In this document: positions 40,401 through 52,400 of the stretch, one piece after another
How the letters are laid out: each line of letters opens with the position of its first letter
Numbering within the stretch: position 1 is the first letter of the stretch
From: Branchiostoma floridae
Lineage: Eukaryota; Chordata; Leptocardii; Amphioxiformes; Branchiostomatidae
Assembly (NCBI RefSeq): GCF_000003815.2
Contig: NC_049990.1
Span: 10,338,564 to 10,402,563 of the forward strand
Length of the DNA: 64,000 bases
Direction: 5' to 3'
Program-made: the position numbers and the translations under genes
Notes under the pieces: model-generated
Told to the model about the DNA's origin: nothing
Seen by the model: the letters and a program-made list of their open reading frames with translations, nothing else
Database searches by the model: none

Positions 40401-43400
40401 TACAATACCAGGGTTGTAGCTGCTGTATTTTAGCATATGAGGGTGGAGGTGGGTATCATGTTATTATTTGTGCCCATAGGCATTGCACCAAATTCAGTAT
40501 GATTGTTCTTATTTCCAAGTACATTGTAGCCTAAAGATACATGTGCTTTGCTAATATTTGTTTTTTTTTTGCTCTCCAAACTGACAAAAATTCATTTAAT
40601 GACATGTGATCCGAAAAACAAAGTCACCCCATGGATACCCTTAGAATGCCAACTTTTTAAGTTACATTTTGAAAATCTCCCACACCATCCCCTGATTGGT
40701 TGAAAAGGAACCAATCAGGGGATGGTGTGGAAGTGGGAGATTTTCAAAATTGTACCATTGTCATCAAATAGAATCCTTGCTAGAGCACTGAATGCACTGG
40801 ATTTAATAGTATGGGACTCTTAAGAAGGTCCCAAATTCCCTCAGCTGCATTTTTGTTATTGATGCTAGTAGCATCCTGCATATGATGTTAATCTTAATCA
40901 AACTTTGTTTGTTGTTACCATTTTTCTTCTTATCCAGGAGGGGAGCAGCCCATCATCAGGGTCCCAGAGTGCCAGGAAGATGTATGTAGAAATGTTACAT
41001 CATATTCTTGGTTCTTGGATTTTTGCATGAAATTAATTTAGTAGGCAGGCAAAAATATAGATAAGATAAAAGAAAAAGGACATGTGAATCCCACCAGGCT
41101 GGTTAGTATTCAAAACAACAGGTAATAAAAAAACTTGTAACTCATTGATAAGTGAAAAAAACTGTAACAGCTAGAGGAAAAGATGTTTCTTCAAGTTTTG
41201 GGGTCATTTTGGGTTGCTTTACATCCAGAGAGGTGCTATCTTTGCAGAAAGTCAGAAAAAAAAGTTGTGGCAAATCCAAGAACCAAGAAATAAAAGTCTA
41301 GCGACATTTGAAATAAAATAATATTATATAAGAAGATGAATTTTCATGCTGAACAAGAATAATTGCATGTACATGTACAACATATGTAGCTAAGAATGTG
41401 TTGTTCAATGTGTAGTTATATTGCAAATGACAGAGTATTACATTTTACTGAGCGCAGCAAGCCGCTAAGTCTTTTCCCTTATCTTATGCTACCACGAGTA
41501 GGTTTGCCACAAAGGGTTTTCTGTGCCATTTGTAAGTTCCGCTGCCTCAAAGCATTACGCGCCACATTTGTTGGATGCTCCCACGTGTGTTGATCCAGCT
41601 CATTTATCTTTCAATGCTGTCTACATGTGTGTGTGTCTTATCTCCACAGGACACCATCCTTAAGCAAACTGGGAAAACAGAAGAAGGTTGACAGTAAAGA
41701 AGTAAGTATAAAATGATTCAGGCTTACGTTAATTCTGGAGTCCTCAGGGCTTGGAATGCCATTCTCCTATTTCCTGTGATACATGATCCATGCGTGTAGT
41801 ACTTTTCCTGAATATCTTTAAAGTCTGATATTAAAGTTCCTAGTTACGTCCAGGAAAAGTGAAGGTAATGTTTTTGATGTGTTCGTGTGTTTGTGCCTAT
41901 GTCACCCCGACCAATCGAATGGGGACATCCCTCGCGAATGTGCACACTCCTCTAGAAAATAGGACACTCCTCGACTTTCAAGGGGGCGCTCCTCTTAAAA
42001 GGGGATGTTTCTCCCTCAATTAGGGGACGCTCCTCCGGAAATGGTATGGTCATCGGGCATAGGGGACGTCCCTCCAACACCCCCGCCGGCCCGTGGAATC
42101 GGCCGCTAACCCGACAAATCCCTTTCTAGTTCATCTAAATCGCAACATCCAAAACTTTAACCCCGTCAGTGCTCTCGACAAACGTCATANNNNNNNNNNN
42201 NNNNNNNNNNNNNNNNNNNNNNNNNNNNNNNNNNNNNNNNNNNNNNNNNNNNNNNNNNNNNNNNNNNNNNNNNNNNNNNNNNNNNNNNNNNNNNNNNNNN
42301 NNNNNNNNNNNNNNNNNNNNNNNNNNNNNNNNNNNNNNNNNNNNNNNNNNNNNNNNNNNNNNNNNNNNNNNNNNNNNNNNNNNNNNNNNNNNNNNNTCTA
42401 ACACGATGTCAGACGTAGTTTTCAGGATTTTTGTACAACGCGGCTACATGGCCCGATACCGTATCCGTGTGCTTGTCGAGACTGGCTTCCCTCCCCAGCA
42501 CACGTACGGGCGCCGGGTCTCTGTCACGGTAAGCCGTAATACCGGGCGTTTCCAGTAAACCGCGGCCTTTTCACAAGCCATAACAGATAACTACGCCTGA
42601 CATCGTGTTAGAAACTTCTCCCATGTACGTGTGTTAGGGAGGGAGGCCTTAAAACTCGACAAGCACGCGGATATTCAAGCTAAAACTCGATGTTTTGCTT
42701 GCCGGGCGTGCGGTACGCCGCCATTTTAACACTGAAGACTGGTGATGTTTTGCCGTGCGGGCGGCTTTTTTTCCAACATGCCTCAATTTTTATTAAAAAA
42801 CTATCATTACCTGGCGAGGTATGACGTTTGTCGAGAGCACTGACGGGGTTAAAGTTTTGGATGTTGTGATTTAGATGAGCTAGAAAGGGATTTGTCGGAT
42901 TAGCGGCCGATTCCACGGGCCGGCGGGGGTGTTGGAGGGACGTCCCCTATGCCCGATGACCATACCATTTCCGGAGGAGCGTCCCCTAATTGAGGGAGAA
43001 ACATCCCCTTTCCAAGAGGAGCGCCCCCTTGAAAGCCGAGGAGTGTCCTATTTTCTAGAGGAGTGTGCACATTCGCGAGGGATGTCCCCATTCGATTGGT
43101 CGGGGTGTATGTGTGTCTGTTTGTGTTCTAGATATTTGTGGTAATCATAACTGAAGAATGGCTGGATGGATTGTGATGATATTTGGTATATGGGTTGGTC
43201 TTGAAAAGTCTAAGGCCAAAGGTCAAGTTTGCTCCTCCTGGCAGCTGTTGTTTGTACTGCACCACTGTTCATATCTTTTGACCAGGACATAAATTTTTCT
43301 CTGCAATCTTAAAAAGTTTTTCTGCAAAGTGCATATTATTATGAATTGTCATGAAGTCAACATCAATTCATTTCCAAATGTTCATTCCACAAAACCGAAA

Positions 43401-46400
43401 GAATCACTGAGTCTGTTTAGAGAAGCCACAAAGACTTATCCCAACTTCCCCACATTGACAGACGAACCAAAAGCCACTTTTCTCTTGAAATTGCAGAACC
43501 CGCAAATTCTAGAAAATGTTGGGCTTTTCGTCTCCCTCTGCTTCCAAAAAAGAAGGAAAACCCAACCTGTTTAGAAATAGCCAACACTAGTATTAGAGTA
43601 GAATATTGTTCATGACTGTCCATTGACACCATGTTTATACCATGTACTTGCAATTAGCCCTCGGACACGAACTTGCAAATAAACTTTACATCAATTAAGG
43701 GATCAGCATGAATTCAAAAACATGCGTGACAGTACATAAAAGGATCACCTCCCTTCATGTAACAGCCTGGCAGTTCAAATTAGATTCTTAATTGTTTGAT
43801 TTCCTTTAAGATTTGTTGTATAATCTTAAGGATTAGTGTACCAACTCAAGTTGCTGGGAATGCTGGGGTTATGTCTAACAAGAACTTGAAGAAGTATATT
43901 GTTTTGTAAACCATGTAGCTTTCATTATTAGGGTATTCTACAGTATGCATCAAGTTTGTTACTTTGCAGGTTCTTGCATGTAGCTAATAATGGACAAATG
44001 AAAAAGATATTAATTAAGTCTTTTGCATTGCTAACTGTATTTAATGTTGGATCACTTCAGACCAATTGTAAAAGAAAGAGAAACAGTTTAAAGAGAACCC
44101 GTACCTACCAACCCCATTTCTTCAGGACTGTATCTAGAAATATTAACATCTTTCCTTGGCATAAGCAAAGGTTTGCTGAGAGGATAGGAAATAAAATCAT
44201 TGAGGATGAGGAAAGGCCAAAAGCAGTCAGGTCATAGCCATCCCTCCTGAGTGTAACCCTGGGAAATAAAACATCGTCAAAGGAAATCTGCAGTGCCTGA
44301 TAAGGTCAGGGCATGGACTGTACATGACCCCTCCGAGCAGTGCACAGGAAATTAAGTGCCAATTTAGATTTACCCTAAATCTTGTTCCTTCTGTCTGACA
44401 TCTATTACTACCAACAAGTGTGTACGTACTACACAGTTTTTATCAGGGGTGCACACATTACAATGATTACCTTCTTCAGATTGTTTTTGGTGCAGTTTGT
44501 GTGTGTGTGTTTTTGGACAGCATGACTCAAGGAGCTGTGTTTGGATCCTAATGATATTTGGAATGTGCGCAGAGGTTATAGAAGGTCAAGTTCGATAATG
44601 TGCCCCTTAGCTTTCTACAGAACTGCAGTGGAGCTAGCGTTGGGTGCGTAGTCCAGTAGTTAGCGGCCCTGCCGCTGGAACTAAAAGCTGTGAGTTTGAT
44701 TCCGGTTGTGTCGCTCACCCAACATGCACGCTGCCAGAAAGGGTTGCAGTCTTTAGGACGGGACGTTAAAGGACAGCATCAGAAAATTTTCAATTCTTTA
44801 TTTTCCAGTAGTTTACTCATTAAAAAGTTGATGTACGTCAATTTTTACATTGATCCGCCTAATATGACCCTGTAGACACGTTTGAACTTCGCGCTCTCCT
44901 TCTCTCCCCGCCGCGCTGGCCGATGACGTAATGGCCTCGTTCTGATCGTCTGAGATTGTATGACGTCACGGATCCAAAACTTCTAGCCAGCCATTTTTCT
45001 CGGTGAACCTCGGTCCTCTCAGCGGTGAATAATCACCCCGCCATTCTGGAGTTCAGTTTGTTGTTGTTGAAAATTACTTTCGTGGACCTGTAAGTCGCAT
45101 TGTGAGCTGTCTACGAAGCCATAGTCCCCGGGAGACTGAACATGAATAAGCTTGCCTGCGAGTAAACCGCGCGGCGACGGGACGAAATCAAAACAATGGC
45201 GGTGGGGGAGGTTCACGCACCGTGCCTTTCTGGACTATTACAAGAGCGAGTTCGGGTCAGTTCTTACCTTCTCCTTTCCGGACAGCACAGCGATAATTAC
45301 ACGTAAGCTTCCACGAATTTTGGTTGAATTCACAATTGTCCAACTGGCAGGGACATTAAAAAAACCATTTTTCCTCTGACAACATACCCTTGATCGCTAC
45401 ATATCGAACGACCCCCTTTTCGCGCCGAAACAGATAGCACCGCAACTTGTACAGATCGTGCGAGTTACGCCTCGCCTCTCACTTTATTTTCTGTTTCTCG
45501 GGTAAATTATCTGGACTGGTCGGTTTTTCAATCATGTAGCTTTGGCGGAGATTGCTAGGGGTTCATTCAAAACAAATCACGGACTCTGAAACGAAGCCGA
45601 CATTTCGCGCCATTCACAATGCCGGCCTGTGTTGTATGTAAAAACAACAATGCTGCACGTACGTTTCGGCGCGGAAGGGGGATCGTTCGATATGTAGCGA
45701 NNNNNNNNNNNNNNNNNNNNNNNNNNNNNNNNNNNNNNNNNNNNNNNNNNNNNNNNNNNNNNNNNNNNNNNNNNNNNNNNNNNNNNNNNNNNNNNNNNNN
45801 ATCGCTGTGCTGTCCGGAAAGGAGAAGGTAAGAACTGACCCGAACTCGCTCTTGTAAAGTCCAGAAAGGCACGGTGCGTGAACCTCCCCCACCGCCATTG
45901 TTTTGATTTCGTCCCGTCGCCGCGCGGTTTACTCGCAGGCAAGCTTATTCATGTTCAGTCTCCCGGGACTATGGCTTCGTAGACAGCTCACAATGCGACT
46001 TACAGGTCCACGAAAGTAATTTTCAACAACAACAAACTGAACTCCAGAATGGCGGGGTGATTATTCACCACTGAGAGGACCGAGGTTCACCGAGAAAAAT
46101 GGCTGGCTAGAAGTTTTGGATCCGTGACGTCATACAATCTCAGACGATCAGAACGAGGCCATTACGTCATCGGCCAGCGCGGCGGGGAGAGGAGGAGAGC
46201 GCGAAGTTCAAACGTGTCTACAGGGTCATATTAGGCGGATCAATGTAAAAATTGACGTACATCAACTTTTTAATGAGTAAACTACTGGAAAATAAAGAAT
46301 TGAAAATTTTCTGATGCTGTCCTTTAAGCTGTGGTCCACTGTTCATTTTGCTTGTCGAAAAGAGCTAGGGGAATTTCCCTTGTACAATCAACCTGTAAAT

Positions 46401-49400
46401 ACTGTACATAGCATCTGTCCGCACTGTCACGACCAGTAGAAGACTAGCTCTTCAGTGAACTGAAACTAGATCAAGATCACTTTCCTTAACTCCTGGTTTG
46501 ATATCTTCTTATTTTGTCAGATGGAAGATCAAGGGAGAAGAACCAGCCCAGTTGGAGCCTCGGCAGGGGATGATTCAGCGCTACTCCAGGGGGAGTATGA
46601 TGAGGCAGCCAGTGCAGCATCCTTCCAGCAGGCTCTGTCTGAGTGGAGAGCCAGCAAATCCACGGGGAAAACCAAACAGGAAGCAGCAAAGCAGCAGGGT
46701 GACAGGAGGACAAGTGTGGAAGGTAGATATTCATCTTTACCTGAGTGTATGAATGTATTACGGTTAGTGTATGTTGAAATCTGTACACCTTTCAAATATG
46801 GGTACCTGTCAAACATGTAAACCTGTCAGATCTGTACACCTGCACCTATCAAAATAGTAGGCTTTATTGGAAATGCAACAAAGGCAATACAATGGGACCA
46901 CTTGGCAGCTAGGTATAAAGTATTATTGTAGCTGACAGTTGAACTGTATGTATTGCTAATATCTAACAAATCTAATCATCTGATTTATGAATAACATTAG
47001 TAAATCTGTGCATCTGTTGAATCTGTGCACCTGTCAAGTTTGTGCATATATGATCATGAGTGAAGCTTCGATATTGGCAACATTTGTGAGAAAATATGCA
47101 ATGCAAAGTTCCCAGTTCTCTTGTTGTCATCATTTTTGGCTGCTCAATCAATTGCAGCAAGGTCAATGAAAGTCAATTTACTATTCATTAATCACCTGTC
47201 AACCACGATGGTGATGGATTTGTTGTATATTTGTGATGCAGCAGTTAGATTTTATATTCAACATGCAAGAATACATGGTTGCTTATCTTGAAACCACAGT
47301 ACACAGACAGGCATTTTCATGCCTATGTTGAAACCACTTGTTGTTATCTACATGAAAAATGGAGAATATAGTTTTGGGTGGGTGCGTATGTCTGTCTGTG
47401 TTTCCAAATTTTTATAGTCAGCATAAATCAAGAACCTCTCGATGAATTACAATGATATTTGTTATGTGGGTAGGTGTTGGGAAGATGAAGGTCAAGTTTG
47501 GGCCTCCTGGTAAGCAACATTGGTACTGCAGCAGAAATTCAATTTTTTAAAAATCTGTTGACCTGGATGTGCTATGGTTTTGTTCTCCTTAGTGTCTGAC
47601 AGTGGCTGCGGGACAGCAGATGACAGAAAGAGGACAACCACGCCCGTGGAGATCCACTTCCAACAGCACTCAATCAGCTACATGGACAAACTGTTACTCA
47701 GGAAACACAGGAGGTCAGAACTCATACATTTTGTAATTTAAGTATCTAATAATACTGTATATTTCTCTCTCCAAAAAACAGTTGCTCAAATCACTGGATA
47801 TGATTTTGGAAACGGTTAGATGTTGCAGATAGCATCCACTATCTTTCGTCAGTGACATCGACAAAAGATAGTGGATGCTAGATGACACTGACAAAGATAT
47901 AGTGGATGCTATCTGAAATGTCTGTCCATTTCCAAAATCATACCCAGTTGATTGAGTAATTGCTTTTTGGCGTATCTTGTTACCTGGATGTCTTACCTCT
48001 ATTGTCATGTATGTCACTGTTGTAATTGTATCTTGTATGTGTAATACTTCATGTAATATATTCGTCTCACATAAGATTAGAACTTGCCTGTGATACCCCT
48101 GTAAAGACAACAGGAAAATTGATCAGCTGACAAGTCGGCGGGGTCTAAATGACATTTTTGGCAGTGATACGTCCGGTCTTCTCTTCATCAATGCACAATT
48201 TTAGAGCTTGGCGAATATTCATAGGTCCCTGAGCCCTGTTCAGGGTGATTAAGTAGATATTGAAAATAATCTAGTGTTCAACACCAAAGACAGGCCTGTT
48301 AACCATGTGTGTATATATAATAGAGTTCAGCACCAAGGACAGCCCTGGTCCATGTGTGGATGGTATTCAGCACCAGGGACAGGCTTATTTTTATGTTTGG
48401 GTAGTGTTTAGTACCAAGGACAGGTCTGTTTCTATGTTTGCACACTTGTCCCTGAGCCCTGTCCAGTATGATTTGGTAGATATTCAAATGAATCTTTGAA
48501 TTTGGCAACTTTCTGGTAATCAACAGATATGGCCAATGCTTGCCAACTCTAAAGATGACTGAATAGAGAGAATTTTATCTCTCATGAGCAGCAAAATTTC
48601 CATCTAATATTCTATTTCATTCATATTGATTGCAATATTCAATGCCATTAACCATGCAAGGCAATGTTTGACATTCATGCCCTTTACGCCCTCTTACTTC
48701 TTCCTTAGAAATATAGAAGTATGGAGCAGAAACTAGTATGCCATTGTTGATTAGTATCAATAGTGTGTGCTTTTTCCCTATTTGTCATATAAAGAGGATG
48801 TCCCTGCCCTCTCCACAACCAACAACTAAACATTAGGCAGTGTTTCCACCCTCTTACTACTCATTTTCCTCATAGAGAAGTATGGAGCAGAAACCATGCC
48901 ATTATGAATTAGTATGCCATTATGAATTAATATCAATTTTTTTTTTTTCAATTGCCCAATAGAGAGGACGTTCCTGCCCTCCCCACATCAGACCAAGCCA
49001 ATGGGAACAGCCATGACATGAGGAAGGCCTGGGAGGAGGACGAGCAACAGATCTTTTTCCTCTCAGGTAAGAAAATAGCCTATGATACACAATCTCTCAC
49101 TGTCAGAGGCTCCTCTTGACTTTTGGCCCTCAAGCCTCTCAGTGCCTGACCAGTGAAAGCTGGTTTTGTCAATCTCAGATAAGAAACTGTCGAACAGTAT
49201 ATCATGGTAATGATATCATGATATTATGGTCACCACAATCTATGTTGAACCTGACTTGTTATGTGAGTTGTATATAATCCTACCCTAGACAGATAGACAC
49301 TATTGATAGGGACTTACAAACAGTCCCCTTGAAGTGTTTTACCCTTGATTGTTGCATAGATGAGGAGGAGGAACATCAGCGTATCAGACAGATGTTCCAC

Positions 49401-52400
49401 CACAAAGGCAGCAGCAAACAGTCTCCCCCTGACTACAGCAGGCAGGACACAGATGTGCTCATCACTGAACTGTCAGAGGTAAGGTACAGGATTAGGCCAG
49501 AGCAGATGATTTCTTTGGTTTCAGACAGTTTAGATAAAAATAAGAATTAAGGTCAGTCAAAATTGTCAAAGAAGACCACTCAGGGGACAGACAACATCTG
49601 ATTCAAGCGGACAGGTGGTCACTTTGGACAGGATTTTTAATGGTTGTGTCTTTGCGGAAAATTATCAAAGATACCACAAAAGAGTTGTCACATTGGCCAT
49701 GTGGTCCAATAAAGGTTTTTACTATTTTGATGATGACTTTCTTATGTAGTGTTGTGTTGTCTATGTCTAGGTTAGTACATGTACTTAGAATATTGTCTAT
49801 TTACATAAGTTGTATAATAAGATTTGCTCACTGTGTTTGATGTTGCAGGTGGTGACAACCCCAGGTGTGGAGGAAACAAGTTCGTACATGGTAGATGAAG
49901 GAGATGACAATTCTGAACAAACATATAGGCCTGTGTCTTCATCAAGGTTAGTCAGGCCTGGAGTGTAGTGAGCCTCTCTGAAGTTAGAAATTTTGTTTGG
50001 TTACAAATCTTGTTTGGAAAGGTCCACAGGATTGGACAAGTCCACTAGTCCGGTTGTCCTAGGCAAGTGAAAGTTCCAATTGGTCAAGCGCATGTCCTAC
50101 CTCACCTGCCCAATTGGGCAAGTAAGATTTTTCCATGACTGAGATTTTGATATACTTGTAAGTTACTCTTTACAGTTATGGAATCAAGAATTGTTCAACA
50201 GAGAAAAATTGAGCCAATGATAATAAGCCTAAGAATTATTCCATTGCTAGAAGTGAAAGTATGTAGAAAATGTAATTTGAATTTTATGAAAAGTGAAAAG
50301 TCAGTTTGGGCCATGAAAAGTGAAAAGTCAGTTTGGGCAAGGCAATTTTTTTGTATTTGCACAATAAGACAAGTGAATTTTGATGGTATCCACAAAACCA
50401 TTACACTTTTATGTGCTGTTTTGTCCCACTTTAAGAACACCTTTAAGAGATTATAATTGTAATCTTATTTTTCCTGCAGTATTCAAATTGAAGAAGCATT
50501 TGTGCCAAAATCAGGGCAACAAACCCCACAACCAGAGAATAAGGATGTCTCATCTAAAAAGGAATCTCAAAGTAGGCCAAAATCCCAGTCTTCACGCGAG
50601 AGACTGGAGCAAAAACTCCAGCAACAGAAGAGTGCGTCACCGGTTCACACTCCATCCAGACCAGAAGGGAAGCCATCGACAGAACGCCAGCGGAGCGGAC
50701 GTCAGCGTAGACCCATTTCTCGAACAAAGCTGGGACAAACCAAAGGGAAAGCCCAGTCGGAGTCCATGATTCTAGAGTCGTACACACCGAGGGTGAGGAT
50801 GCACGCCATCAGAAGGGCGGAGAGTCTTCCAACCCGACAGGAACCTATACTTCCAGGAGGGGGCATCACTACACAGCCTTCACAGGTTACTCTTTACTTT
50901 GACTTGAATTATACATGGTGAATGATGATGTTAAAACTTTCTGCAATATGAGTAAGTGGATAGTGAGTGGGTGAGTGAGTGGGGTTTGGTGGGCTGGTAG
51001 AGTGAGTGAGAGTGGGCGCATGGGTAGGATTTAAAGTTAGTGAGTGTGTACTTGTGGGTGTGGGTTGGCTGATATGAGAATGTGTTGATGGATGTGTAGA
51101 TGGTTGTGTTGAAATTGAAAATGTGTATATGAGAGGTTAAGATTGAGTGAGTGAGCAAGCAAGCGAATCTCAAGTTTTATTTTGCACCTACTACAGGCTC
51201 TAAGGGCCACAAGTCGCCTATCTACAAACCCACTCCATCGCTACGAAGAAGGACTGACAGACTTCTTCCTGGTGGGAGTGAAGAAAGCAGAGTATTCGGC
51301 ACCTCCTGAGATTCAGGAACCTCCTGAACATCACAAGAAAATTCTTGATGCTACTTTCAAAGGTAGCAGTGATGATGTTGACTCCTCAGGTATACTGCAG
51401 GCATTACGTCTTTGTGTGCTTTTCTTTTCCTACGTTTTTTCTTTGTAGATATAGCCTTACCATAGTTCTCACATGTGTAGTTACGTAGTGGTGGTAGTAG
51501 TAGTAATAGCACTTAGAGGTACATGTAGAAGTCCATGTATTAGTCTTGCACCATCGGTCATTTTGTAGTCATGTAGAATTTTGTAGAATAGTCACGGGTG
51601 TTAGGCAGTTATCACAGAACTGGTGATGCATCCTTATTCAGTCAAAATATGCATCTTTTTGTCTCATCATAAAAGAACAGAAAATACCAGCTGAATAATC
51701 AATTTGGTGAGACAAAGAAGTTCACAATTACTTTGGTATTCGGTAATATTTGGTACAATTACAGTTGGTAGTAATGCATACATGTAATATGTAAGCACCC
51801 AGTGCATTAGATGAAAAGCACAAAATCAGTAATTTCATTGAGAATTTTTTGTTGAAATATCAATTTGTGTTCACCTTTCCTAGGGTGGTAACTCACTTAT
51901 TTTATATAAATGCCCAATGTCAGAGGACTCATACCCAGGACTTCTGTTGTCTGGGCCAAATGCCCTAACTGTTATTGCCTTAGACAATCTAAATACATAT
52001 AACATGTGTAATCCTTAATGTTAGGAGTCTAAACTAACCTATGATCAGTGATCTCAGGCAGGGGTAAAGGAGTTAGAAAGGGCTACCTGTTGCCATGTAT
52101 AATTTCATTATAAACATCATGTATGCAGGATGTGCAGATTCATGATCAGTTTATTGTGCAATACAGCATAATAATGTATAGAAATCTTCTGTAGTATATA
52201 TGTCATTTTTATGCTTCCAGTAGGTTTTTCGTTCTGGAGACCGGAAAGCAGTGTTGCCGACCACACAGTCATACACTTCATGGACTTTGGCATCCAGGAC
52301 TTCCTGAAGGGTGGGGACGGATTCTCCCCTCCCAAGGACGAAGCGGAGGAGCTGGTGTCCCCCCCAGAGCCCGGGGTGATCACCCTGAACGCGCCCCCAC

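Noticed and set aside
42093..42558. Open frames across the gap at 42190
   Set aside because: Produced by N runs inside a foldback transposon.
43956..44237. 93-codon frame after a possible acceptor
   Set aside because: Basic but without family signature, and ZBBX exons on either side already join in phase 0 without it.
45567..45942. Overlapping frames around the gap at 45701
   Set aside because: Mirror images of frames in the other arm of the palindrome, interrupted by N; not independent genes.
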